64,000 nt of DNA from an uncultured Alphaproteobacteria bacterium (GCA_902621165.1 CACNKX010000002.1:124001-188000); one strand, 5' to 3'. Shown: positions 47,202-57,245, numbered from the stretch's first letter. A program made the numbers and translations. The notes: a model not told the origin generated them from the letters alone.

Positions 47202-48122
47202 TTATAATTTATATTTTTTCTTTAATTCTAGCAAATCTATTAAGAAATTATCTCTTATATTACTTAAATCTTTTATAGAATGATTGTTTGATTGTTTTTT
47301 TGTTCCTTTAATGATGTCTTCTTTAAGTTTTTTTGTTAGTTTTGGAGATTTTAGTTTAGTCCATGGGAGTTTTAATGCTGGTCCAAATTGATCTAACATG
47401 TGTTTCATACCCATTTCTCCTCCTGCTAAGTGAAATGTCAAAAAAGTTCCCATTAGAGCCCACCTCATACCAGGACCATAAGTGATTGCTTCATCTAAAT
47501 CTTTTGTTGAAGCATATCCATCATTTACAATATGTAACCCCTCTCTCCACAAAGCTTCTTGCAATCTATCAGATAAAAAGCCTGGTAATTCTTTTTCTAC
47601 CAATAATGTTTTCATTTTAATTTTTTGATAAAATTTTTTTGCTTTATTAAGATATAAATTTGTAGTTTTTTTACCTTTTACAATCTCAACCAAGGGGAGA
47701 ATATACACAGGGTTAAAGGGATGAGCTATGATTAATCTTTTTGGATTAATACATTTTGATTGTAAATCTGATGGAAGTAAACCAGATGAACTTGAAGCAA
47801 TTATTGAATTGGATGGTGAATATTTACTTATATTTTTTATAACATCTTTTTTTAAAGATAGTCGTTCAGGTACATTTTCCTGAATTAAATCTGCATTTTT
47901 TACTGCTTCCTCAATATTGTCTACGATCTCCAAATTTTTGAAATTGATTTTGGTATTATATAATTTTTTTATAATTAAGTTTGTTCTTGCTATTTCTTCT
48001 TTTAGAAAATGTAATTGATGAGAATTTTTATCAAATGCTTTGACTTTTTTACCATTGGCGAGAAATCTGAGTATCCAGCCGGTACCAATCACACCAGTTC
48101 CAATGACAGCAATATTTTTCAA
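47202..48122 (-). CDS. cdhA: L-carnitine dehydrogenase-like (3-hydroxyacyl-CoA dehydrogenase family)
   Basis: NIAVIGTGVIGTGWILRFLANG, QENVPERLSLKKDV, AHPFNPVYILPLVEIV, EALWREGLHIVNDGYAS, YGPGMRWALMGTFLTFHLAGGEMGMKHMLDQFGP. Confidence 0.85.
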   Translation of the reverse strand: MKNIAVIGTGVIGTGWILRFLANGKKVKAFDKNSHQLHFLKEEIARTNLIIKKLYNTKINFKNLEIVDNIEEAVKNADLIQENVPERLSLKKDVIKNISKYSPSNSIIASSSSGLLPSDLQSKCINPKRLIIAHPFNPVYILPLVEIVKGKKTTNLYLNKAKKFYQKIKMKTLLVEKELPGFLSDRLQEALWREGLHIVNDGYASTKDLDEAITYGPGMRWALMGTFLTFHLAGGEMGMKHMLDQFGPALKLPWTKLKSPKLTKKLKEDIIKGTKKQSNNHSIKDLSNIRDNFLIDLLELKKKYKL

Positions 48123-48123
48123 A

Positions 48124-49014
48124 TTAAAAATGTTTTTTTAGTTTTAATTTCTCTCTTGTCTGTTGCGGGGATAAAATAGATGCTCCCATATCTTCAACAA
48201 TACATCTTGCTTTTTCAACCAACTGTGCATTTGATGCAAAAACTCCTTTTTTTAAATAAAGATTATCCTCCAGTCCTACACGAACATTTCCTCCTAAAAT
48301 AACTGCCTGTGCAGCCATAGGCATTTGCGATCTTCCTATTCCAAATCCAGACCAAATACCTTCAGAAGGTACCATTTCAGCCATAGCTTTCATTGCGCTT
48401 GTTGTTGCAGGTGATCCCCAAGGTATGCCAAGGCATATTTGATAAAAAGGAGGGCCATCAATTAAACCTTCTTTATAAAGTTGGTTAGCAAACCATAAAT
48501 GACCCATTTCAAAAGCTTCCATTTCTGGTTTCACTCCAAGCTCCTGCATTTTTTTTGCTGCAGTTCTTAGTTGTATCGGTGTATGAATAAAAGTCATGTT
48601 TGAGTCACCAAAATTTAGTGAGCCGCAGTCTAAAGTACAAATTTCAGGCAATAACTCTTCAACATGTTCTAATCTGCTTAATGCATCGATCATATCAGTA
48701 TTTGCTCCCACTGGATTTAAAGGATCTTTACCTGTTCCCACTTCAAAATCACCACCCATACCTGTAGTAAAATTTAAAACTACATCAGTTTCAGAGGAGC
48801 GAATTCTATCTGCTACTTCTTTATAATAACTTAAATTCCTAGAAGGTTTGCCATCAGGTTCTCTTACATGTACATGAGCTATTGCTGCACCTGCTTTGGC
48901 AGCTTCAATTGAAGCATCAGCAATTTGTTTTGGCGTTATAGGTAATTCAGGATGTTTGCCTGCTGTATCACCAGATCCTGTTACAGCGCAGGAAATTATT
49001 ACTTCATTATTCAT
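48124..49014 (-). CDS. cdhC: BKACE-family 3-keto acid cleavage enzyme, dehydrocarnitine cleavage-like
   Basis: [86 protein letters not shown]. Confidence 0.85.
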   Translation of the reverse strand: MNNEVIISCAVTGSGDTAGKHPELPITPKQIADASIEAAKAGAAIAHVHVREPDGKPSRNLSYYKEVADRIRSSETDVVLNFTTGMGGDFEVGTGKDPLNPVGANTDMIDALSRLEHVEELLPEICTLDCGSLNFGDSNMTFIHTPIQLRTAAKKMQELGVKPEMEAFEMGHLWFANQLYKEGLIDGPPFYQICLGIPWGSPATTSAMKAMAEMVPSEGIWSGFGIGRSQMPMAAQAVILGGNVRVGLEDNLYLKKGVFASNAQLVEKARCIVEDMGASILSPQQTREKLKLKKHF

Positions 49015-49056
49015 TATTTTAAACTACAATATTTTTTGAATTAATAAAGAAAAACA

Positions 49057-49524
49057 ATGAAGATATATTTAAATTCAGGAAGAGTAAAAAAAGAATGGAC
49101 CGATTACAATGGTCATATGAATTTGGCATTTTATATTCATCTTTTTGATGCTGGATGGGAAGTTCTTTTACAAAAATTTAATATGGGTGAAACTTCTGCA
49201 AAAAAAGAGAAGAAAACTACTTTTGCCGTTGAGTCACACACAACTTATGACAAAGAAGTGAAAGAGGGTGATGAAGTAGATATTAATTTATTATTTCTTG
49301 ATAGGGATAAAAAAAGATTAATTTATAAATTAGAAATGACACATAAACTTGAAGGTTATAGAGCAGCAACAACAGAGGTTTGTTCTTTGTATGTTGATTT
49401 AAATGTTAGAAAAGTTTCTGAATTAGAATTAGAAAAGCAAAAAGATATAGATAAATTTATTCAAGAAAATAAAAATAATTTTGATCCAGGTAACCTTACA
49501 CTAATCAATAAGCTAAAAAAATAA
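49057..49524 (+). CDS. cdhB: Thioesterase, betainyl-CoA thioesterase-like
   Basis: hot-dog thioesterase DYNGHMNLAFYIHLFDAGWEVLL; position next to cdhA/cdhC-like genes. Confidence 0.75.
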   Translation: MKIYLNSGRVKKEWTDYNGHMNLAFYIHLFDAGWEVLLQKFNMGETSAKKEKKTTFAVESHTTYDKEVKEGDEVDINLLFLDRDKKRLIYKLEMTHKLEGYRAATTEVCSLYVDLNVRKVSELELEKQKDIDKFIQENKNNFDPGNLTLINKLKK

Positions 49525-50094
49525 CTATAAATTTCTATAAGGTGTTCTATTGAATATTCTTTGAACCATTGGAACAAATTCTTTTAAAGGAATTGTATCA
49601 TAATTTGGATCAAATGATGCTTGATCCCATCTTTCACAAAAATCTATAGTGTCTTTAAAGAATTCATGACCTTTGAATTTATCTCTTAGATTTCTATCTT
49701 TTCCATAATAATGATTATAGTAGTAGGCTTGAAATAAACCGTGTTGTTCTACAATCCATCTTGTTTTTTCAGACACAAAGGGTTTTAATACTGCAGCTGC
49801 AAGTTCAGAATGATTAAGAGGTGCAATTTCATCACCTATATCATGCAATAAGGAAGCTACCACCATTTCTTCAGAAGCTTGTTCACGTAACGCCCTTGAT
49901 GCAGTTTGAAGAGAATGTTCTAATCTAGATACCTTATAGCCACCTAAAGAATTGTCTAAACTTTCTAGCACTCTTACTATTCTATCAGCTGTACCTTCAA
50001 TGAATTTATCTTCAAAATTAGCAAGAAGTTCATAATCCTCTTTATCACCATGTTTCATTTCAGTGAATTTTACTTCATCTTTAGACATGAAATA
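49525..50094 (-). CDS. HD-domain protein, candidate mixed-valent diiron oxygenase (PhnZ/TmpB/MIOX-like)
   Basis: LEHSLQTA, LLHDIGD, NHSELAA, VEQHG, CERWDQ: H...HD...H...H...D ligand order; start at MSKDEVKF chosen over the upstream MYNYF. Confidence 0.7.
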   Translation of the reverse strand, partial: YFMSKDEVKFTEMKHGDKEDYELLANFEDKFIEGTADRIVRVLESLDNSLGGYKVSRLEHSLQTASRALREQASEEMVVASLLHDIGDEIAPLNHSELAAAVLKPFVSEKTRWIVEQHGLFQAYYYNHYYGKDRNLRDKFKGHEFFKDTIDFCERWDQASFDPNYDTIPLKEFVPMVQRIFNRTPYRNL

Positions 50095-50116
50095 ATTATA
50101 CATATTTTTAAATTTT

Positions 50117-51100
50117 ATGAAACTAATTCCTGAATGGTATGAACACCAATATTGTTTGATTGCTTGGCCATGTAATAAAGATCTTTATGGTAAAATTATT
50201 AATAAAGCTAGAGATGAAGTTGCAAATTTAATTAATGAAATTGCAAAAACTGAGCATGTAATTGTATTTTCAAATAAAGAAGACATTAATGAAATTCAAA
50301 ATAAAACTGATCATAAAAATATTGATATTGTAGAGTGTAAATTAGATGATTCTTGGATGCGAGATATTGCACCTATATTTTATATCGAAGATGAAAAATT
50401 AAAATCAATTAGTTTTGAATTTAATGGTTATGGCAAATATCCAGATTATTTAAATGATAATAAAATATCAAAATTGATTTCAAACTATTTTAACATCCCA
50501 ACAAAAATTTCTGACTTAGTCATTGAAGGAGGTGCAATAACTTATGATGATAAAAAAAATTTGTTTAGCACTAAAAATGTAATATTTAATAAAAATAGAA
50601 AACAAAAACATAATAGTGAACATATTATTAATGAATTAAAGCTATTGTTTGATTTAAATTATATTTTTCTATTTGAAAATGGATTAATGGAGGATGATAC
50701 AGATGGTCATGTCGATAATTTATTATGCCCAATAGGGAAAAATCAATATTTAATTGCTACAACTCACAAATTAGATCCTAATTATGAAATATTAAAAAAA
50801 AACAAAACTGATCTTATTAAATTTTTTAAAGATACTAATCAGACATTTGATTTAATTGAAGTTCCCTTACCTACAAGAAAAAAAATTAATAATAAAAATA
50901 TTATTAGCTCTTACATAAATTTTTATTTCAGTAAAAATAAAATTATCTTACCTAAATTCAATGTTAAGGAAGATAATGAGGTAAAATTAACTTTTGAAAA
51001 GTTATTCCCAAATCGAGAAATTATGATGTTGGAAACAGAAAATATAAATTATGGTGGTGGAAATATTCATTGTATAACAATGAATGTGCCAAAAATATGA
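50117..51100 (+). CDS. aguA: Agmatine deiminase
   Basis: PEWYEHQYCLIAWP, DDSWMRDIAPIF, DLVIEGGAITYD, MEDDTDGHVDNLLCP, NINYGGGNIHCITMNVPK (catalytic GGGxIHC). Confidence 0.93.
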   Translation: MKLIPEWYEHQYCLIAWPCNKDLYGKIINKARDEVANLINEIAKTEHVIVFSNKEDINEIQNKTDHKNIDIVECKLDDSWMRDIAPIFYIEDEKLKSISFEFNGYGKYPDYLNDNKISKLISNYFNIPTKISDLVIEGGAITYDDKKNLFSTKNVIFNKNRKQKHNSEHIINELKLLFDLNYIFLFENGLMEDDTDGHVDNLLCPIGKNQYLIATTHKLDPNYEILKKNKTDLIKFFKDTNQTFDLIEVPLPTRKKINNKNIISSYINFYFSKNKIILPKFNVKEDNEVKLTFEKLFPNREIMMLETENINYGGGNIHCITMNVPKI

Positions 51101-51954
51101 AAGTAAAAGTAGCAACATCACAATTCAAGGCCATTAAAGGAGACTTTGACGCTAATTTAAATAAAGCAATTAGTTTAGTTGAAAAAGCATCAAATGAAAA
51201 TGTTGATATTTTACTTCTGCAAGAATTATTTCAAGATTATTATTTTTGTTCAACAAAAAATGATCAATTTTTTGATCTTGCAATTGATTTTCCTTCCCAT
51301 CCAATGTTCGAAAAATTATCTAATATTTGTAAAGATAAAAAGATTTCATTACCAATTAGTTTTTTTCAAAAAAAGGAAAATAAGTTTTTTAACTCTCTCG
51401 TTATGATTGATTCTTTAGGTAAAATAAGTGAAGTTTATAATAAATCTCACATTCCTGAAGGACCTGGCTATAATGAGAAGTATTATTTTGAAAAAGGCAA
51501 CACAGGCTTTATGGTTTTTGACACCCCTCTGGCAAAAGTTGGCTGTGCTATTTGTTGGGATCAGTGGTTTCCTGAATGTGCAAGAATACTAGCGTTGAAA
51601 GGCGCTGATTTAATTTTATACCCATCAGCAATTGGCTCTGAGCCGCACATGCCTGAATTAAATTCGAAGGATCATTGGATTAATACAATGGTAGGACATG
51701 CTGCTGCAAATCAAATCCCTATAATAACCTCGAATAGAATAGGCAAGGAGGTCGAAGCTGATATTGAATTAAATTTTTATGGTAATTCTTTTATATTGGA
51801 TCATCTTGGAAATGTAATAAATCGTATGAATGATAAGGATGAGGGAATAATAACAGCGACTCTAGATTTGTTAATTTCAAGAAAATATAGAAAATCATGG
51901 GGTAACTTTAGAGATAGAAGGCCTGATCTATATAAAAAAATTCTCGATTTTTAA
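51097..51954 (+). CDS. aguB: N-carbamoylputrescine amidase (nitrilase superfamily)
   Basis: LLLQELFQDYYFC (Glu), YNKSHIPEGPGYNEKYYFEKGNTGF (Lys), VGCAICWDQWFPECARILALKGA (Cys); ATGA overlap with aguA. Confidence 0.93.
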   Translation: MKVKVATSQFKAIKGDFDANLNKAISLVEKASNENVDILLLQELFQDYYFCSTKNDQFFDLAIDFPSHPMFEKLSNICKDKKISLPISFFQKKENKFFNSLVMIDSLGKISEVYNKSHIPEGPGYNEKYYFEKGNTGFMVFDTPLAKVGCAICWDQWFPECARILALKGADLILYPSAIGSEPHMPELNSKDHWINTMVGHAAANQIPIITSNRIGKEVEADIELNFYGNSFILDHLGNVINRMNDKDEGIITATLDLLISRKYRKSWGNFRDRRPDLYKKILDF

Positions 51955-51994
51955 TTTATTTTATTTAATGTAATTTTTATTTAGGAGGGGAATA

Positions 51995-53047
51995 ATGCTT
52001 AAGTATTTTATATCTCTATTAGTTTTAATTTCTTTTTATGCTCAGGCTAAAGAAGAATTATTTATTTACAATTGGTCTGACTACATTGCCGAAGATACAA
52101 TTGAAAATTTTGAAAATGAATTTGGCATTGATGTAACTTATGATGTTTTTGATTCAAATGAGGTTCTTGAAGCTAAACTTTTAGCTGGTGGGTCTGGATA
52201 TGATATTGTCGTGCCTTCTGGTTCTTTTTTAGAAAACCAAATCAAGGCTGGAGTTTTTCAAAAACTTGATAAGGCTCAACTTTCAAACATTGGTAATTTA
52301 GATCCTGATGTACTAGCAAAAATTGATGCACATGATCCAGGAGGTCAATACTCGATAAATTATATGTATGGCACTACAGGTATTGGCTATAATACTGATA
52401 AAGTTGATGAAAATGATATTACAAGTTGGAGCATTTTGTTTGATCCAGCTATTGCATCAAAATATGCAGATTGTGGAATCGCAATGTTGGATGCTCCTAC
52501 AGAGGTTATGGAAATCGCTTTAAAATACGTTGGAAAAGATCCTTATACAGAGGATGAGAAAGATTATGAGGTTGCTCTTGAAATGTTACAGCAAATAAGA
52601 CCTTACATAAGATATTTTGATTCTTCTCAATATATTGATGATTTAGCAAATGGAGAGATCTGTTTGACTATGGGATGGTCTGGTGATGTTTTCCTAGCTG
52701 CTGATGAAGCTGCAGATGGCGTAGAAGCTTGGTACTCAATTCCATCTGAAGGAACTGTAATATGGTTTGATATGATGGCTATTCCAGCTGATGCAAAAAA
52801 TGTTGAGAATGCCCACAAATTTATAAATTATATTTTAAGACCTCAAGTTGCTGCTGATATTACAAACTACGTTTGGTATTCAAATCCAAATAAAGCAGCC
52901 AATGAACTAGTTGATCCTGAAATTTTTGAAGATCCTGCTATTTATCCAGATGAAGCAACTTTAAGTATGCTTTTTGCTGATACAGCTGACTCTCCAAAAA
53001 AATCTAAATTATCAACTAAATATTTCAATAAATTTAAATCAAATTAA
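51995..53047 (+). CDS. potF: Polyamine ABC transporter substrate-binding protein (PotF-like)
   Basis: Signal peptide; LFIYNWSDYIAEDTIENFENEFGIDVTYDVFDSNEVLEAKLLAG; strong SD AGGAGGGG. Confidence 0.93.
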   Translation: MLKYFISLLVLISFYAQAKEELFIYNWSDYIAEDTIENFENEFGIDVTYDVFDSNEVLEAKLLAGGSGYDIVVPSGSFLENQIKAGVFQKLDKAQLSNIGNLDPDVLAKIDAHDPGGQYSINYMYGTTGIGYNTDKVDENDITSWSILFDPAIASKYADCGIAMLDAPTEVMEIALKYVGKDPYTEDEKDYEVALEMLQQIRPYIRYFDSSQYIDDLANGEICLTMGWSGDVFLAADEAADGVEAWYSIPSEGTVIWFDMMAIPADAKNVENAHKFINYILRPQVAADITNYVWYSNPNKAANELVDPEIFEDPAIYPDEATLSMLFADTADSPKKSKLSTKYFNKFKSN

Positions 53048-53062
53048 AAAATATACTTCATT

Positions 53063-53092
53063 TCAGCACTAATATATTAATATTAGTGCTGA
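53063..53092. repeat. Perfect 13-bp stem / 4-nt loop hairpin between SBP and ATPase genes
   Basis: TCAGCACTAATAT-ATTA-ATATTAGTGCTGA; ends 6 nt before the next ATG. Confidence 0.88.
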
Positions 53093-53098
53093 TTTAAG

Positions 53099-54166
53099 AT
53101 GGATAATAATTTTCTAGTAATTGAAAATATTTCTAAATCCTTTGGAGATAACAAAGTTTTAGAAAATATTAATTTAAATATTTCAAAATCTGAATTTTTT
53201 GGTCTCCTAGGATCTTCGGGTTCAGGCAAAACTACCTTACTAAGAATACTAGGGGGATTTGAGAAGCCAGATACAGGACGTGTAATCCTCGACGGAACAG
53301 ACATAACAAACCTTGAACCTTTTGATAGACCATTAAATTATATGTTTCAATCGTATGCTCTATTTCCTCACTTAAACGTATTTAATAATTTAGCTTTTGG
53401 AATAAAAGAAAATTTTACTCGAAAAGAAATTGAAATAACCGTAAGAAATATTGCCGAACTTTTATCTATTGAACATTTATTAAATAGAAGAATTAAGCAA
53501 TTATCAGGTGGAGAGCAGCAACGAGTTGCCCTTGGAAGGTGCTTAATAAAAAAACCTAAGTTATTATTGTTAGATGAGCCTCTTGCAGCACTAGATAAAA
53601 AACTAAGATCAAAAACGCAATTAGAGTTAACAACACTCCAAAAGAAACTAAAAATTACATTTGTTTTTGTTACCCATGATCAGGAAGAAGCAATGTCCTT
53701 ATCTGATAGAATGGCAATAATGAAGAATGGTCTTATTTTGGAATGCTCTAGCCCTGAAGAGATTTATGAAAATCCTAAAAGTCTTTATACTGCCAATTTT
53801 ATAGGAATTGCAAATATAATTGAGATTTATAAGAAAGATGAAAATTTTTATTCTGATGATTTAGGTATAAATTTTAAATTAAACAAAGAATTAAAAAATA
53901 CAAAAACTAATATTTTACTAAGACCAGAGAAAATAAAAATACAATCAATAAATAATTTGAAAACAAGTTCATTTAATTCCTTTAGTGGAGAAATTTTAGA
54001 AAAATCATATTTGGGAAGTTTTACACGTTATGAAATTAAAATTAAAAATATGATAATTTCAGTTTTAGATCAGAATTTTAACTCAAGCTCAAATTATAAT
54101 TTCCCAAAAGGGGAAAAAGTCATTTGTAGTTGGGAAAGTGAATCAATCAAGGTTTTAGAGGATTAA
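53099..54166 (+). CDS. potG: Polyamine ABC transporter ATP-binding protein
   Basis: GSSGSGKTTLLRILGGFEKPDTG, FQSYALFPHLNVFNNLAFG, LSGGEQQRVALGRCL, TOBE-like C-terminus. Confidence 0.94.
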   Translation: MDNNFLVIENISKSFGDNKVLENINLNISKSEFFGLLGSSGSGKTTLLRILGGFEKPDTGRVILDGTDITNLEPFDRPLNYMFQSYALFPHLNVFNNLAFGIKENFTRKEIEITVRNIAELLSIEHLLNRRIKQLSGGEQQRVALGRCLIKKPKLLLLDEPLAALDKKLRSKTQLELTTLQKKLKITFVFVTHDQEEAMSLSDRMAIMKNGLILECSSPEEIYENPKSLYTANFIGIANIIEIYKKDENFYSDDLGINFKLNKELKNTKTNILLRPEKIKIQSINNLKTSSFNSFSGEILEKSYLGSFTRYEIKIKNMIISVLDQNFNSSSNYNFPKGEKVICSWESESIKVLED

Positions 54167-55054
54167 TTGAAAAATAAATTATTCGAAAAATATTTTGTTT
54201 TTAGTCCTTATTTTTGGCTTATTCTATTTTTTTTTATACCATTAGCTATAATTTTTAAAATATCAATTTCGGTATCTGAATGGGGGATGCCTCCTTATCA
54301 AGATATTTTTCTTTTTGATAATGGATTTAAGATCAATACTACATTTGAAAACTATGTTTATATATTTAGTGATTATTACTATATTGGATCTTTTGTAAAC
54401 TCTTTGATACTAGCTCTAATATCTACTTTTTTTTGTTTACTTATTGGGTTCCCATTAGCTTTTTATATTGCGACTTCAAATATCAGATTAAGAAATATCC
54501 TATTAGTTTTAGTAGTTATTCCATTTTGGTCATCATTTTTATTAAGAGTATATGCATGGAAAATAATTTTACAGAATAATGGAATTTTAAATATAATACT
54601 TCTAAACCTAGGCATAACATCAGAACCACTTCAATTATTATACAATCAATATGCTGTCATCATGGGAATTGTATACACTTATTTACCTTTGATGATTTTA
54701 CCACTCTATGGATACTTAAATAAATTTGACTTAAATTTAATTGAAGCATCAAAAGATTTAGGATTAAATCGTATTAAAACCTTTTTTAAAGTTATTCTTC
54801 CTTTGTCTGTTCCAGGAATTGTCGCTGGATCTTTATTAGTTTTTATACCTGTTGTTGGAGAATTTATTATACCCGAAATGTTAGGTGGTAGTGATAGATT
54901 ATATTATGGAAAAATATTATGGGAGGAATTCTTTGTTAATAGAAATTGGCCAGGTGCTAGTGCTTTAGCTTTTAGTGGAATTATTATTTTGGTTTTGCCA
55001 ATTGTTATTTTTCAAATACTTTATTCTCGTTGGAGTCAAAAAAATGAAATCTAG
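54167..55054 (+). CDS. potH: Polyamine ABC transporter permease (TTG start)
   Basis: FWSSFLLRVYAWKIILQNNGILN, EASKDLGLNRIKTFFKVILPLSVPGIVAGSLLVFIPVVGEFIIPEMLGG. Confidence 0.93.
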   Translation: MKNKLFEKYFVFSPYFWLILFFFIPLAIIFKISISVSEWGMPPYQDIFLFDNGFKINTTFENYVYIFSDYYYIGSFVNSLILALISTFFCLLIGFPLAFYIATSNIRLRNILLVLVVIPFWSSFLLRVYAWKIILQNNGILNIILLNLGITSEPLQLLYNQYAVIMGIVYTYLPLMILPLYGYLNKFDLNLIEASKDLGLNRIKTFFKVILPLSVPGIVAGSLLVFIPVVGEFIIPEMLGGSDRLYYGKILWEEFFVNRNWPGASALAFSGIIILVLPIVIFQILYSRWSQKNEI

Positions 55055-55838
55055 TTTAATCAAAAGTACAGTTATTTTTTTAGGTTTATTTTTTTTATAT
55101 TTCCCAATTTTAGTTTTAATTTTTTACTCATTTAATGAAAATAAGAGAGTAATGGTTTGGAAAGGATTTTCTTTAAGATGGTACAATGAGTTATTTAATA
55201 ATGAACAAATAATTGAGGCATTTATTATTAGTATTAAAATTGCAGCTTTGTCTGCAACTTTTGCTACAATTTTAGGACTTATGATTGGATATTCACTTGT
55301 AAGAATAAGAAAAATTCCTTTTAAATCATTTTATATTTTTCTTTCATCAACACCTTTGGTTTTACCAGAATTAATTTTAGGTCTTTCAATGTTACTTTTT
55401 TTTATAAGCTTAAATAATGTAATTGGATTTCCATCATCTAGAGGGCAATTAACTATTTTCATATCACACGTTACTTTTTGTATTGCATTTGTTGCAATTA
55501 TTATTCAAGCAAGATTAACTGACTTTAACAAAAATATTGAGGAAGCTGCGATGGATCTAGGCTATAATTATACCAAGGTACTCTATAAGATAACTTTACC
55601 AATAATTTTACCTTCTATTATTGCTGGTTGGCTATTAGCTTTTACAATTTCTTTAGATGATCTAGTTGTTGCGAGTTTTACTACTGGGCCTGGAGCTAAC
55701 ACATTGCCAATTGTAGTTTTTTCTAAAGTTAGATTAGGATTGAGTCCTGAAGTAAACGCATTATCAGCAATTTTAATGTTTGCTTTAATAATAATTGGTT
55801 TATTTTATTTTTATTTTAATAAAAAATTTAAACATTAA
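55044..55838 (+). CDS. potI: Polyamine ABC transporter permease (start re-set to ATG 55044)
   Basis: LVLIFYSFNENKRVMVWKGFSLRWYNELFNN, EEAAMDLGYNYTKVLYKITLPIILPSIIAGWLLAFTISLDDLVVASFTTGPG. Confidence 0.93.
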   Translation: MKSSLIKSTVIFLGLFFLYFPILVLIFYSFNENKRVMVWKGFSLRWYNELFNNEQIIEAFIISIKIAALSATFATILGLMIGYSLVRIRKIPFKSFYIFLSSTPLVLPELILGLSMLLFFISLNNVIGFPSSRGQLTIFISHVTFCIAFVAIIIQARLTDFNKNIEEAAMDLGYNYTKVLYKITLPIILPSIIAGWLLAFTISLDDLVVASFTTGPGANTLPIVVFSKVRLGLSPEVNALSAILMFALIIIGLFYFYFNKKFKH

Positions 55839-57195
55839 GTAATAAATATTCTCGCTCCCAAGAACTTATTACTGATAAATAAGCTTGATACTCAACTCTT
55901 CTTATCGCAGCAATCGACCTTACAAATTTTTCATTAAATATGGATTTTATATCTTCATCATTTTCAAAGAGAGTTAACGATTCATCCATATTTTTAGGTA
56001 GATTAGAATTTTTATCTTTAAATGCACTATCTTTAGTTTCTGGATTTGGTTTTAAATTATTTTTCATTCCTAAATATCCTGAAGCTAAATTAGCTGCAAA
56101 AACTAGATATGGATTTGTATCAGATCCAGGAATTCTATTTTCAATACGTATATTCCTTTCCTCAATTGATGGAATTCTAAAACCACAACTTCTATTACCT
56201 ATTCCCCATTTAACATTTTTAGGAGCACCCCAAGTTGCAAACAATCTTCTAAATGAATTTATATTTGGAGCGTATATTGGCATTAATAATGGAGTATATT
56301 TTTCCAAACCACCTAAATAGCTTTTCATTTTTTTTGAAATTTTAGTTGATTGATTAAAAAAAATATTTTTATTTTTTTCATTATATATCGATTGATGTAT
56401 GTGCATTGCGCTACCAGGTTGGTTCTCCATAGGTTTTGCCATAAATGTTGCATGAAGTTTATGTTTCAAAGCTGACTGTCTTAAAGTTCTTTTAAATAAA
56501 AATACCTGGTCTGCTAGATCTAAAGGATCACCATGTTGAAAATTAATTTCCATCTGAGCTGAGCCAGATTCATGATTAATAGTATCAATTTCAATATTTT
56601 GTGCTTCACAATAATTATATACATCCTCAAAAAGATGATCAAATTCGTTAACAGCATCTATACCCAAGGCCTGCTTACCTGTTTCTTGTCTACCTGATTG
56701 ACCTACTGGCACTTCAAGGGGATAATCTGAGTCAGCATTAGGTTTCACTAAATAAAATTCTAACTCTGGTGAAACAATTGGAGTTAATTTATCTTTTTTA
56801 TAAAGTTTTAAAATATTTTTTAGAGCATTCCTGCTAGAATTTATAACATCATCTCCGTTAAGATTTATTGCATCACAGATAATTTGTGCAGTAGGGTCGT
56901 CGTACCATGGCACTACTCTCATTGTATTAAAATCTGGTTTTAAAATTACATCAATGTCAGTTGGATTATAAACACTTCTTGGTAAAGCTCCGGCAGAGTC
57001 CTCAGTTGCATAATCTCCTGATATCGTTTGAATAAAAGTTGACTGAGGTAATCTGTGACTTTCATCTTCCAGTCCTTTTAAAAATTTGTTAGTTGGTAAA
57101 ATTTTTCCCCTTGCTATACCTCCAAGATCTGGAACTAAACATTCAACTTCAGTAATAGAGTTTTCATGAAACCAATTTTGAAATTTTTCAATCAT
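55828..57195 (-). CDS. puuA: Glutamine synthetase family, gamma-glutamylputrescine synthetase-like
   Basis: CLVPDLGGIARGKILP, SPELEFYLVKP, NHESGSAQMEINFQHGDPLDLADQVFLFKRTLRQSALKH, GSAMHIHQSI, NRSCGFRIPS. Confidence 0.85.
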   Translation of the reverse strand: MIEKFQNWFHENSITEVECLVPDLGGIARGKILPTNKFLKGLEDESHRLPQSTFIQTISGDYATEDSAGALPRSVYNPTDIDVILKPDFNTMRVVPWYDDPTAQIICDAINLNGDDVINSSRNALKNILKLYKKDKLTPIVSPELEFYLVKPNADSDYPLEVPVGQSGRQETGKQALGIDAVNEFDHLFEDVYNYCEAQNIEIDTINHESGSAQMEINFQHGDPLDLADQVFLFKRTLRQSALKHKLHATFMAKPMENQPGSAMHIHQSIYNEKNKNIFFNQSTKISKKMKSYLGGLEKYTPLLMPIYAPNINSFRRLFATWGAPKNVKWGIGNRSCGFRIPSIEERNIRIENRIPGSDTNPYLVFAANLASGYLGMKNNLKPNPETKDSAFKDKNSNLPKNMDESLTLFENDEDIKSIFNEKFVRSIAAIRRVEYQAYLSVISSWEREYLLLNV

Positions 57196-57245
57196 ATTGA
57201 GAGTGTTTGTTTACTAATTATTATTAAACCATTAAAGATAAGTTA

